This document shows, piece after piece, positions 1 through 9,510 of a stretch of DNA of 23,219 nucleotides. Made by a program: the position numbers and the translations under genes. The first letter of the stretch is position 1. Every line of letters begins with the position of its first letter. The notes under the pieces are model-generated. The model was not told the DNA's origin and searched no databases. It saw only the letters and a list, made by a program, of their open reading frames with translations. Source of the stretch: Chara braunii (lineage: Eukaryota > Streptophyta > Charophyceae > Charales > Characeae); assembly GCA_003427395.1 (NCBI GenBank), contig BFEA01000266.1:1498325-1521543 (forward strand). Direction: 5' to 3'.

Positions 1-152
1 AAAATCCTTGCAGAAGTATTTCCCACTAAGAATGAGAACCAGTTTCAAATTAAATGAAAATAAACGAGTCAATAATACTATTGTATACAAAGAAGCAAAT
101 GAAACTTTGTAATTCCATCGCCGGATGATTTCCCTCTACTCTATTCCCCGCC
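1..152. other. Short unassigned edge sequence
   Basis: This is A/T-rich sequence at the window edge with no recognisable gene or repeat. It lies downstream (3') of the decayed minus-strand gene, so it could be that element's 3' flank or part of its next gene. If the left element is organised like the right one, its Ulp1 protease gene would lie beyond the window edge. That is an inference from the right copy only. Confidence 0.4.
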
Positions 153-536
153 TCACCCATCATGTTTTCCACGTGCAGTATCGACGAGGTCTTTTCCATC
201 TCCGGCCTCATCATCAATGCTCGTTGTCAAGGTGTTAAGATTGTGAGAATAGTGCAACCCCTCTGCATCCCCTCCCTTACCACCATCCCCATCACCCCCT
301 CCCTCTAATGTTAGCGATGAGTGTGCATCACCTTTGTCAGTGCATGAGGACGGTTGCAACGACATTCCCACGACGCTCATCCCAACAAGGGACTTGGACT
401 TCATCTTTGATTTGCCTTCTAATGCAACACCTTTCAACAAGAGACTCCCGTACGTGGCACCCACATCCGACGACTCAATGATTAACATATGCACACATTC
501 AGATGTTTCTGTCATAGTGACGGAGATGGCAATCAC
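153..536 (-). pseudogene. Possible acidic/glycine-rich C-terminal tail of the left large-gene copy
   Basis: An open stretch of 127 codons lies just 3' of the conserved C-terminal domain, in a different frame from the 3805-557 reading. It is Ser/Thr-, Gly- and Asp-rich, with a run around GGGDGDGGKGGD. The right copy has a similar Gly/Asp/Ser-rich low-complexity tail after the same domain (KDGDGDGEGGG). I therefore read this as the disordered tail of the decayed gene, reached through a frameshift near 540. No domain is recognisable, and as low-complexity sequence it could also be a chance ORF. Confidence 0.35.
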
Positions 537-556
537 GGACTTTTTCGCCGCAGACG

Positions 557-1510
557 TTATCGGTACTCCGGAATCAATGCAACCTTCACGTCGAAAATTA
601 TCTCATTATTTTCCCTCTGCTTAGCCTTCGTGTCCCTTGTGGCCGGTGCGGACAAGAGCACGACATCTGGAGAGGCGTTCACCTCCATGGCCTTGGCGGT
701 GTGATCGACCTTCCAGTCGATTGACCCCCGTGAGGGGCTCATGCGCAGGTCGTAAAACTTGCAGCTAAACTCCAACTGTCCATTGTCTCGCAAGACATTA
801 AACAAATGTTTCACCTTTGCTTTGATGACGGTTTCACTTTGCCCCGGGTTCTCGATCTGCACGCAGTATAGAATTGCATGCTCCGTCGTTTTCGGCCAAG
901 TGCCCTTCGCCATTCGGTCAAACGTCCTCCAACCGGGCATGTACCTCACCGCCATCTTCCACTCTTCATCTTGGATACATGACTCTAAAATGCCCTCATG
1001 CCAGATGATATTATGACCCCACTTGTCCTCACTAGTGTGGGCGTATTTGTCCTCCAAAAAATAGATAGTGGTCGGGTCCGCACAGAAGTTGGGAGGAATG
1101 GGTTCGCCTGGCGCGAGCTTCGACGCTTGGTCAGGTATATCAAACTCATCTTCTTCATCGCCGCGGCACATCCCAGTCTCTGCATCCATAGGAGTACACT
1201 CGACGCGGTCGACCACTGAGGCTATACTGTTCGTGGGTGGCGGGTTGGAGCATCCCTGTGAACGTGCGGTTCCGTCCGAGTCATTGTATGACTGCGTCAT
1301 GCGACAACCTGGATCATGTACGTCGTTGTCCATGGCAACGCACTGTCCACGCCACCCGGTTGCATCAAGGTCATTTCCGATATCGAGGTCGGAGTCCGAG
1401 GAGTCTTCGTCGCTGTCAACAAGATTAAACTCTTTACCCGATTTAGCGAGTTTTGCATAGTCCTTAAACGTTAGTTGGTCTTTGTGAAGATCAAACTTCA
1501 AGATCTCGCA
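557..1510 (-). pseudogene. C-terminal WGH/AVR domain of the left copy
   Basis: This open stretch of about 314 codons continues in the same frame as 1771-1514 after a single TGA at 1511-1513. An acidic region (DSDEDSSDSDLD) precedes a conserved domain at about residues 150-265 with motifs DKYAHTSEDKWGHNIIWH, EEWKMAVR and GW. The right copy has the matching DKHTFSTAEDWGHDIVWH, GEWAVAVR and GW at about 16071-15915. I do not recognise the family. It is the best-preserved module of the left copy, which suggests relatively recent loss or strong earlier constraint. The TAA at 557-559 may be the natural end or one more lesion, since the right copy runs on into a charged tail. Confidence 0.65.
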
Positions 1511-2326
1511 TCAAGAAACGAATGCCTCAAAGGCACTAGTCAGAGTAGCATGATAATGTTTGAGGGTCTCTTTCACCTTTGCTTTCTTATATATATAATT
1601 TTCGTCAAGACGTTCTTGTGGCGCATCGCGGAACAGGTATTCCCACACCTTCAGTCTCTTCGATCCTAACTTGTGGTACATGTCTCTGTTGTTGCGATGT
1701 GTGGAACATGGTTTTTTAAGTCGGCAGTCGAATCTGTCATCCTTGACAAGTATGTCGATGAACTTCGTCAACTATGCAATGTCCTTAGCCGACTCGTCAC
1801 AGACAATAACATTATTACCTGCAAGCAAGAACTCTCACACAAGACCCGCTTGCGCCTTACCTAACAAAAACACACTTTTCGCCTTTCCAATGAATGAACC
1901 GCACAACGAACACAACCTGCCAGGTTCTCGCTCCCATATTGAATACACAACACTTTCGTCGCCGTCAATGCCACCGTGTTTTCCGAGACACTTCCTGAAG
2001 TTCTTCTTCACAACTTGCACTTCGGTGAGGTCATTGAGAAGTCGGGGTGTGGTAATGAATTTTTTCAGATCTCCTCCTTCAGCGTGCAGGACAATGGCCA
2101 TCATGTATCGATTCATCGTAGCGATATTACCGTACCTTGTGACATCATTCGATGGCCTGTCCACTCGTTGCTAGGTCCCAGGGATGAGTTCGACGTCCTC
2201 TCAGCGGAACAAGTGACGCAAGACATCGTTTTGCACCTTCTGCGGTGCAAAGAAGAAGTGAACCCAATTCAGGTCACAACACTTGGTCATCATTGTGTGT
2301 AGCACATCAAAGTCTTGCGAGGTTCA
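1511..2326 (-). pseudogene. Degenerate beta-class amino-methyltransferase-like domain, left copy
   Basis: Read in one frame through stops at 2201, 2171, 1835, 1772 and 1511, this segment aligns with the right copy. VELIPGT (about 2194-2174) sits where beta-class N6A/N4C methyltransferases have DPPYGT, and matches VLDLCGT of the right copy. YMMAIVLHAE lies 26 residues beyond the GT, the same spacing as YWTLVVFVP in the right copy. SVVYSIWE then matches NVMHILFK. The motif I-like segment FLLGKAQAG...LLAG...VCDES (about 1876-1793) matches FLGKPHAQ...LLQQG...AVDGD. RNNRDMYHKLGSKR follows and matches RNKDMFFKLTPKKR. The order DPPY position, central strands, motif I is that of the beta class (PF01555-like). 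The catalytic DPPY is absent, and the stops make this copy non-functional. Confidence 0.55.
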
Positions 2327-3562
2327 TGCACTGCTAAAATTGGAGGACGAGATGTCCATGATGGCGACCCTGCATGCCATTTTTTGTGTTGAGGCGACAT
2401 TGTTGTCGGACGCTGCCAATACTTCCTTCGACCACATCCATACAGGAAGCAATGTCGTCTGTTTGCTTAGTTTGTCCCATACAAGATGACGTGCGCTGGA
2501 GGTGATAAGTTTCACCTCCGCTCGGAGCAAATCGAGTTTATCGATGACGGTGTATATGAACACCTTGAAGTGAAACGAAACTTTCTTGTACACTGCTTCT
2601 GTAGGCCCCAAACCCGCACCTTGCCTTGCCTCCTCCACTCCTCCAAGTCGTCAAGGGATCATCTTCACTTTGTTGTTATGCAGCTTCTCTCATTCAGTTG
2701 CGCATACTAGCCCTTTTGGTTCATACCTTTCTTCGAGGTTCTTGTACGACATGAGGAAGTCGTCGTTCTATTCGTCATCCACCCTCCCTTCGACGCGGAA
2801 CACCACGTAGTTATACATGAGAACCATATATCTCTCTTTGCGCATCATGTCGAGGAGACACTTAGTGTTCACTCTTGGAGGTGAGACTTTCACGTTCGTT
2901 GCCAGCACCTTCCCCTTCATGAGCAGGAGTAGCGCGACTTCTCTCTCATGGAATGTCATGTCCCCAAAGTTCTTGAAGTACGAAGGACATAGATCCTTCC
3001 AGAATACGGTGGAGCCTTTGGGACCATCTCTTGCATATATGCAATGATACAATGTCCTTTGTCCCTTGCTTTCGTCGGTGTACTATGGTCTTAACAGACA
3101 CCCCTCCATCCTCCCGGGCATGTCAAGCGGGATCTTGCCATCGCCCATTTGTAGCTTACCTTCCTCGAACATTGCAAAGAATCTCTCCAACAGTGGTCAT
3201 ACTTCGTCGGTGGACGTGGCGAGGTTCATATACCCCTGGAGTTTATTACTCCAATCCTTACTTTATTCGTTCTCGAGTGCCTGCTTCATAAACGCCTTGT
3301 TGCACGCCTTCCCCATGGAGGCCCTCAGGAAGTTTTGCCACTTTTTCTGGTGCGCAAGGACAACGTCATCCTTATCGCTGACCTCAGCTTTGGGGACCTC
3401 AATTCTGTTGTTATCGATCCACCATTGCCTTTTATCACGCACAACGTCTTGGAAGGACAATATCATGGCACAATTTTCATATGCGTTGTCGAAGGCGGAG
3501 ACATTGAAGTACCCTCGTATCTTGTCATCCTCGAAATAGACGACTCACACTTTAGAGTACGC
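2327..3562 (-). pseudogene. Conserved middle region of unknown function, left copy
   Basis: This is the same reading frame as the flanking domains, interrupted by stops at 3545, 3263, 3197, 3083, 2768, 2690 and 2651. Clear matches to the right copy include KLQGYMNLATSTDEV...FEEGKLQMGDGK against LRYYLPLAMADDSV...EEWSKXKLLASDG. Another is VLATNVKVSPPRVNTKCLL followed by MVLMYNYVVF, against LNVVWVQTSSKKLAEQGKFS followed by IMLRLWHXVEF. The first part, YFEDDKIRGYFNVS (about 3535-3494), aligns with YFPDDEFDG-stop-AHVS of the right copy and has a sense Tyr codon where the right copy has TAA. No known domain is recognised. Confidence 0.5.
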
Positions 3563-4064
3563 TTAGAGGCCATAAACTTTGACGGCGGTGGAGACCTTTG
3601 CCACCGATCGTTTCATGGCCTCGGCGGTATGCTGACCACAGACAACGTACCAATAGAACTCTGCATAGTCCCTTTGGAATAACTCGGTTGGTGTGATTCG
3701 CCTTCCCTGTCCGCCGACAATGTCATTCGGGTCAACTGGTGCAAGAATGAGGCCTATCCCACGCCGCCGAGTCGCAAGTGATGGAACTTTTGATGACATT
3801 CTCAATGCCTCTTACGATGTTCTCAGACAACGAGAGGTGGTTATAAAGAATTTTCCCACGGGCAATGCGTCTGATTCTTGTGACGTCGACGTTAATAGCA
3901 TGAACGTGTTGCCTAGCAAAGTCGTGCTCGTTATATTTGAGAAAGAAACAACGCATCGTGTCGATGGGCGTGGCGTACTGAACCGGGTCGTCAACACCTT
4001 CGAGCATGCGAGGCCCCACCCTCTCGCCCTCATACCCTGAGTCCCGCAGTTCTTGTTGTCTCAC
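3563..4064 (-). pseudogene. ParB/DGQHR-like domain, left copy, frameshifted
   Basis: Two overlapping frames, 4064-3732 and 3805-3566, together match the right copy's ParB-like segment. In the first frame, ARGKILYNHLSLSENIVRGI aligns with LAIPDWEDAYNHRSLDEFLV. In the second, LILAPVDPND...YAEFYWYVVCGQHTAEAM aligns with FVLAQIVAPP...PEKYWYYPVCGQHNARGAM. A frameshift falls at about 3770-3800. The CGQHTA motif after a hydrophobic strand resembles the GxHR/DGQHR signature of ParB/sulfiredoxin-fold domains. The Arg usual in that motif is replaced by Thr here and Asn in the right copy. This is a motif-level resemblance only. Confidence 0.45.
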
Positions 4065-5460
4065 CCTCTGCGAACCTTTCTTTTCGTCGACACGGCCGCC
4101 GCCACGAGTACCAGTTCGCCCCCCCCCGCTGTTTTTTCGAGGAGGCCGCGCCTCCTAAGATGTCGTCAATGCTCCGCGAACCTCATTAACGACGCCAGTC
4201 CTCGCTTTTTTTTTTTTAACTGGAAGGAGAGGGATAATTTTCATTTGTCTTCCTCTTTCCCATTAAGCCTTGTGCGTCACGCCCACCCTTCGTCTGGTTG
4301 TTTGACTACGATATTCCATGAGAGGTTGAAGGCTGGTCACCAGCGACGTGTGCACCACCGATGCAGAAGGCGTCACGACCATGCGAGTCCTGCACATTGG
4401 TGTCCTCTACGTCCTCACTGCCATCTCCTTCGTAGTCCTCCATGTTGTCGTCTTCAACATCCACATCTCCTTCAATGTCGTCGTCGTCATCCCGACCACT
4501 GCCTCCTTCCTCTTGGCCCTCGTACTCCGCCTCATTGAGGGCAATTGCATCTCCATGTGAATGTTCACGGGCAGCATCGCGGTCGCGCATAAGATCGTCG
4601 TCGTATTCTGTTGCCTCACTGGACCGGTCGCAACCGGTCGCAACCGGAAGACCTTGGATAAACGCACCCGGCGGAGGCCTCAACTGGAAGACCCTGGACA
4701 AACGCGCCCGACAGAGGCGGAGGTGGGCCAGCCTCCAACTGTTACCTCTTCGCACTCGTTTTGGCCGGCGGGACCCACTTCAAAGGGCACAAAAGAACAG
4801 TGGACTTGCTGGATGGTAAGCAGCTTCAAGAACTCTTCCCTGTATTACATAACCACACCTACCAACTGGTCTGTCGGGCTTGAATTTGACCAGAGGTGTG
4901 TTGAGCACGAAAGCACAGTCGACGAGGGGCAGGTAGCCAGTGACGCGGTAGCCATTTATTTTGAAGAGGAATTGTTCCGGAGGTAACATTCAGAATTTTG
5001 TGGCGTCCCCACGCACGTCAAACCTTTTCATCAAGAAAGCCTTGACGTCGTATCCTTAAAAGAGCCGCAGGTCAAGAGAGACCTTCCAGTCTTCCTTGAC
5101 CCAGTTTTTCCCTGTGCTGTCGTAGACAGACGTAAGGAAGGTCCTGAACTTCCTCCCGTTATAGTTCATCCTCCTTGCTTCAGATTTCTCCACACCTCCG
5201 CAGCAGTAGAAACTCCCGCCATTATCATCGCTCAAGAAGCTCCACACCCCAATTTATGAAGACCGCCAACCCAGTCAAGAGCCCATGGTTTGTCGTTGTA
5301 GATCTTAGACCTGCCGTACGAGCATTTCTTAGAGACGGAGGTGGAAGCGACAAATTTTCCTGAAGGGAGGCACGACAAAAAGAAGGCAACAGGCGACCAC
5401 CCCTTATCTATCGACACACAAAAGCACTTGTCGCCTGGAGAGCTGATTATGGACATGGAC
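4065..5460 (-). pseudogene. N-terminal domain and acidic linker of the left copy
   Basis: From 5247 to 4306 one frame reads through stops at 5056, near 4990 and at 4780. It includes a domain-like part (WKVSLDLRLF, then KAFLMKRFDVRGDATKF, then INGYRVTGYLPLVDCAFVL) and a strongly acidic linker (DDDDDIEGDVDVEDDNMED). The right copy likewise has an N-terminal domain (EYNFKFTLKKHYRGDGSV) followed by an acidic linker. Upstream, 5460-5232 in another frame carries SKIYNDKPWALDWVG, comparable with CDYNKRVRYFDWAS. A poly-T run near 4206-4218 and a short tandem duplication at about 4644-4727 sit in the most damaged part. The homology here is weaker than further 3'. Confidence 0.4.
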
Positions 5461-7266
5461 CACCTTTGACCGTGACCCGAGGGGTCTGCCGGATCCGGAA
5501 CGCCGGACCCTGCGGCCCTTGGGCGAGGGGATACGACGTCCAGGACCTGCCAGACCCCTTGCCCAAGAAATGAAGGGGTCGGCGTTCCAGATTCGTCGGA
5601 CACCCCTGCCACGTGTGGTGAGTAGTCCGGCGTCCTAGATCCGGTAGACCCCCTCCCCCTACCAAAGGGGGCCCGACGAACCCCCGTGCTCGGTTGGGCG
5701 AGGGGGTCCAACGTTTTGGATCCGCCGTACCCCTGGCCAGGTTGGGCGAGGGGGTCCGGCGTTCCAGATCCGCCGGACCCCTTGGCCGGTTAGGCGAGGG
5801 GGTCCGACGTTCTGGATCCGCCGGACCCCTTGGTCGGTTGGGCGTGGGGGTCCGGCGTCCCGGACCTGCCAGACCCCTAGCCCAACATCCCGGAACTGCC
5901 GGACCCCTTGCCAACCGAGGCAAGGGTCTGGAGTTCTGGATCCGTCGGACCCCTTGCCAACTGAGGCATGGGTTCGGCGTTCCGGATCCGCCGGACCCCT
6001 TGCTCGGTTGGGCTAGGGATCCGGCGTTCCGGATCCGCTGTAGCCCTGGCTCGGTCGGGGGAGGGGGTCTGGCATCCCGGACTTGCAAGAACCCTTGCCA
6101 ACCGAGGCAGGGGTCCGGCGTTCCGGATTCGTCAGACCCCGTGGTCGGTTGGGCGAGGGGGTCCGGCGTTCCGAATCCGCTGTACCCCTTGCTCAGTTGG
6201 GCTAGGGGGTCCGGCATTCCGGTGTCGGGGCAAATAACCTGACAAGGGTATTTGCCAGGGATTTTAAACGCCGGACATTGTCCGACTCTTTCGTTGGATT
6301 GAAGGACCTGATGAGACTGACGTTGCCAAACAACTTATTCAGACCTGACCTATGATTGAGAGACTAGAAGTTTTCGAACTTTAGTCCGGGCGCGTGTGGC
6401 GTCCGGGAGTAACGAATGCGAACGACAATGCTTCGTTTTTTTCGAAGCCGCAGGAATGTGCGGACATGGGAATCGTAAAACTAGACCTATTCAACCTAAA
6501 GTAATGTCGCGCAGCTGCTAAGCCGCGCGATTCAGGGGCTGAATGGGCTAAAAAGGGGGCCGATGCGCTCGACACCGGATCCGCCGGACCCCTCACTCGG
6601 TTGGCCGAGGGGGTCTGCCGTTCCGGATCCGCCGGACCTCTGACTCGTTTGGGCGAGGGGGTACGGCGTTTCGGATCCGCCGGACCCCTTGGGTGGTTGG
6701 GCGAGGGGGTCCAGCGTTTCGAATCCGCTGTACCCCTGGCCCAGTTGGGTGAGGGGGTCCGGCATCCCGGACCTCCCAGACCCCTTGCCAACCGAGGCAG
6801 GGGGCCGGAGTTCCGGACGCGCCGGACCCCATGCCAACCGAGGCAGGGGTCCGGCGCTCCGGTTCCGCCGGACCCTTGCTCAGTTGGGCTAGGGGTCTGG
6901 CGTTCCGGATCCGCTGTTCCCCTAGCCCGGTTAGGCGAGGGGGTCCGGCGTCCCGGACCTGCCAGACCCCTTGCCAACCGAGGCAGGGGTCCGGCGTTCC
7001 AGATCCGCCGGACCCTTTGCGCGGTTGGGCTAGGGGTCCGACGTTCTGAATCCGCCGGACCCCTTGCTCGGTTGGGCTAGGGGTCCGGTGTTCCGGATCC
7101 TTCAGACCCCTTGCTCGGTTGGGCGAGGGGGTCCGGCGTTTCGGATCCGTCGGACCCCTTGCCAGCGTAGCCAGCGGTCCGTGTTCCGGATACGCTGAAT
7201 CCCTGGCTCGGCTGGCCGAGGGGGTCCGACGTTCCGGATCCACCAGACCCCCTCCCTCGGTTGGCC
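5455..7266. repeat. GC-rich 48-bp minisatellite of hairpin units (nested LTR-like insertion inside)
   Basis: This is a degenerate tandem array with a typical unit of 48 bp, for example 5742-5789. Each unit has an 11-bp perfect inverted repeat, GGGGTCCGGCG and CGCCGGACCCC, around a TTCCGGATC core. It is joined by a linker (GCTCGGTTGGGCGAGG) that can itself form a small stem (CTCG/CGAG). Variant units carry CCTTGCCAACCGAGGCAGG linkers instead. The array occupies 5455-6222 and 6575-7266, and the insertion at 6223-6574 accounts for the gap. Because 48 is divisible by 3, long Pro/Gly/Arg-rich ORFs appear in several frames on both strands. I treat them as artefacts of the period. Confidence 0.85.
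6223..6574. mobile_element. Solo-LTR-like insertion (352 bp) inside the minisatellite
   Basis: The non-repetitive segment begins TGTCGGGG and ends CTCGACA, giving TG...CA termini with a 5-bp inverted match (TGTCG/CGACA). It is flanked on both sides by CCGG (6219-6222 and 6575-6578). Undisturbed minisatellite units have a single CCGG inside TTCCGGATCC, which serves as the empty site. The size, ends and lack of coding capacity fit a solo LTR. The 4-bp duplication is short for most LTR elements (5 bp is usual), so a different small transposon type remains possible. Confidence 0.6.
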
Positions 7267-7881
7267 ATTTCAGTAAAAATGAAAAAAGGGGGAGAGTGAT
7301 GGATCTCTCCCGTCCCTCATCCCAACCCGCAACAGTGGGAATCAGAGCTAAAGAATCAACTTTTCACAGCGATTTAAAAAAAAAAAACCGCAAGAACAAA
7401 GGGGGGACAGTGAGGGATCTCTCGCATCCCTCGTCCCAACCTACAACAGTGGGGATCATGTCCATCACCACAACTTTTCANAGCAATTTCAAAAAAAAAA
7501 AAAAAAAAACAAGCAATAAAGAAGAGGGGAGAGTGATTGATCTCTCCCATCCCTCATCCCAACCTACAACAGTGGGGATCATGTCCAGCGCAGCAACTTT
7601 TCATTACGATTTGAAAAAAAAAACAATAAAACAAGCAATAAAAGAGGGGGGAGAGTGATGGATCTCTCCCATCCCTCATCCCAACCCACAACAGTGGGGA
7701 TCATGTCTAGCGCAGCAACCTTTCGTAGCCATTTCAGTTTAATAAAAAAAAAAATGCAATAAAAAAGGGGGGAGAGTGATGGATCTCCGCCATCCGTCAT
7801 CCCAACCCACGACAGTGGGGATCATATCCAGAGCAGCATCTTTTCATTGCGATTTCAAAAAAAAAAAATTCAATAAAACAA

Positions 7882-8179
7882 CTAGGCTACCAGAGTGGCC
7901 CGGGTCCACTTGCCCGGCCGGGCAAAAAAGAAATAACAAAAATAGAAAATAAAATATTTTTTAATTAACATTTATGTTTTAAATTTGGTAAGGAATTTCG
8001 ATGTGATGCTGAGGCAAACGTTGTCCAGTTTAGTTTTCTGCATAACATAGTTTTTTTTCGGATTTTTTTGACTTCGTTTTTGTTTTTTTTCCTTTTTTGG
8101 CTGGGACCTTCCCTTGTCCTTGCACGGCCGGGCCGCCCGGGAAAATAGGGTTAGCGGGGCGGCCCAGCTGGTAGCCTAC
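7882..8179. mobile_element. hAT-type MITE (298 bp) with 8-bp target duplication
   Basis: The segment is bounded by CTAGGCTACCAG (7882-7893) and CTGGTAGCCTAC (8168-8179), which are inverted repeats with one terminal mismatch. TAAAACAA occurs directly on both sides (7874-7881 and 8180-8187). Sister satellite units carry a single TAAAACAA in CAATAAAACAAGCAATAAA, exactly the expected empty site. An 8-bp target duplication and short terminal repeats are typical of the hAT superfamily. Subterminal GC-rich blocks rich in GGCCGGGC/GCCCGG also appear near both ends, and the middle is T-rich. With no coding capacity it is a non-autonomous element. Confidence 0.8.
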
Positions 8180-8261
8180 TAAAACAAGCAATAAAAAAGG
8201 GGGGAGAGTGATGGATCTCTCCTATCCCTCATCCCAACCCACAACAGAGGGGATCATTTCC

Positions 8262-8351
8262 TTTTTTTTTTTTTTTTTTTTTTTTTTTTNTTACAACGGG
8301 CCCAATGCCCAAGGCTGATATTATCAAGGAAAATGTTGAGGCCGGGGAGGG
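8262..8351 (-). mobile_element. Short retroposed sequence with poly(A) tail and 17-bp target duplication
   Basis: A roughly 30-nt T run (one ambiguous base at 8290) is followed by about 60 bp of unrelated sequence. On the minus strand this is a short body ending GGCCCGTTGTAA followed by poly(A). CAGAGGGGATCATTTCC flanks it directly at 8245-8261 and 8352-8368. The satellite resumes seamlessly after the second copy, so a single copy is the empty site. A long variable target duplication plus a 3' poly(A) tail is the signature of LINE-driven retroposition. The body could be a 5'-truncated LINE end, a SINE fragment or a processed RNA; it is too short to tell. Confidence 0.75.
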
Positions 8352-9510
8352 CAGAGGGGATCATTTCCAGCGCACCAACTTTTAAAACGGGCATTAAAAA
8401 AAAAAAAAAACAATAAAAAAGGGGGGAGAGTGATGGATCTATCCCATCCCTCATTCCAACCCACAACAGTGGGTATCATGTCCAGCGCCGCGCGATTTCA
8501 AAAAAAAAAAACAATAAAACAAGCAATAAAAAAGGGGGGAGAGTGATGGATCTCTCTCATCCCTCATCCCAACCCACAACAGCGGGGATCATGTCAAGCG
8601 CAGCAACTTTTCTCCCATCCCTCATCCATACCCACAACAGTGGGGATCATGTCTAGCGCAGGAACCTTTCGTAGCCATTTCAGTTTAATAAAAAAAAAAC
8701 GCAGTAAAAAAAGGGGGGAGAGAGACGGATCTCTCCCATCCGTCATCGCAACCCACAGCAATAGGGATCATGTCTAGCCCAGCTACTTTTCATTGCGATT
8801 TCAAAAAAAAAAACAATAAAACAAGCAATAAAAAATGGGGGGAGAGCGATGGATCTCTCTCATCCCTCATCCCAACCCACAACAGTGGGGATCATGTCCA
8901 GCGCAGCAACTTTTCATTGCGATTAAGAAAAAATAAAGAAACAATAAAACAAGCAATAAAAAAGGGGTGAGAGTGATGGATCTCTCCCATCCCTCATCCC
9001 AACCCACAACAGAGGGGATCATGTCCAGCGCAGCAACTTTCGAAGCGAACTTAAAAAAAACAAAAAAAAAAAAGCAATAAAAAAAGGGGGGAGAGTGATG
9101 GATTTCTCTCATCCCTTATCCCAACCCACAACAGTGGGTATCATGTCTAGCGCAGCAACCTTTCGTAGCTATTTCAGTTTATTTTTTTAAAAAAAAGCAA
9201 TTAAAAAAAGGGGGAGAGCGATGGATCTCTTCCATCCCTTATCCCAACCCACAACAGTGGGGATCATGTCCAGCGCAGGAACTTTTCATTGCGATTTCAA
9301 AAACAAAGAACAATAAAACAAGCAATAAAAAAGGGGGGAGAGTGATGGATCTCTCCCATCCCTCATCCCAACCCACAACAGTAGGGATCATGTCTAGCGT
9401 AAGAACCTTTTGTAGCCATTTCAGTTTAATAAAAAAAAAATGCAATAAAAAACGGGGGGAGAGTGATGGATCTCTCACATCCCTCATCCCAACCCACAAT
9501 AGTGGGAATG

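Larger units (their letters stand above)
153..5460 (-). pseudogene. Decayed left copy of the large ParB-like/pseudo-methyltransferase gene
   Basis: This is the whole footprint of a broken minus-strand gene homologous to the right copy at 14869-20348. Reading from 5460 down, coding signal passes through three frames: about 5460-5232, then 5247-4306, then 4064-3732, then 3805-557. The last stretch stays in one frame for about 3.2 kb but carries in-frame stops starting at 3563, 3545, 3263, 3197, 3083, 2768, 2690, 2651, 2324, 2201, 2171, 1835, 1772 and 1511. Homology to the right copy is visible in the N-terminal, ParB-like, middle, methyltransferase-like and C-terminal parts. The density of stops plus frameshifts shows it is dead. 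The individual parts are described separately. Confidence 0.75.
7280..9510. repeat. About 120-bp satellite array with A-rich spacers
   Basis: About 16 tandem units are visible. Each starts near GGGGGAGAGTGATGGATCTC, continues through ATCCCAACCCACAACAGTGG and GGATCATGTCCAGCGCAGC, and ends in a variable A-rich tract with CAATAAAACAAGCAATAAA. The unit head contains a 7-bp perfect stem, GGGAGAG and CTCTCCC, with an 8-base loop. Unit length varies mainly through the A tract. Two insertions interrupt the array, at 7882-8179 and 8262-8351, and one unit near 8600 is partly deleted. No gene is supported here. The small ORFs are repeat-derived. Confidence 0.85.

Noticed and set aside
557-3805. Stop-codon reassignment or programmed readthrough in the left copy
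   Set aside because: All three stop codons occur in frame, and frameshifts are present further 5'. The right copy has far fewer stops. Ordinary decay explains it better.
5447-7268. Long Pro/Gly/Arg-rich ORFs on both strands
   Set aside because: They arise because the 48-bp tandem unit is a multiple of three; overlapping frames on both strands are open and show no domain.
7280-9510. CRISPR-like array of regularly spaced repeats
   Set aside because: Units are contiguous satellite monomers with A-rich ends, not short repeats with unique spacers, and the context is eukaryotic.
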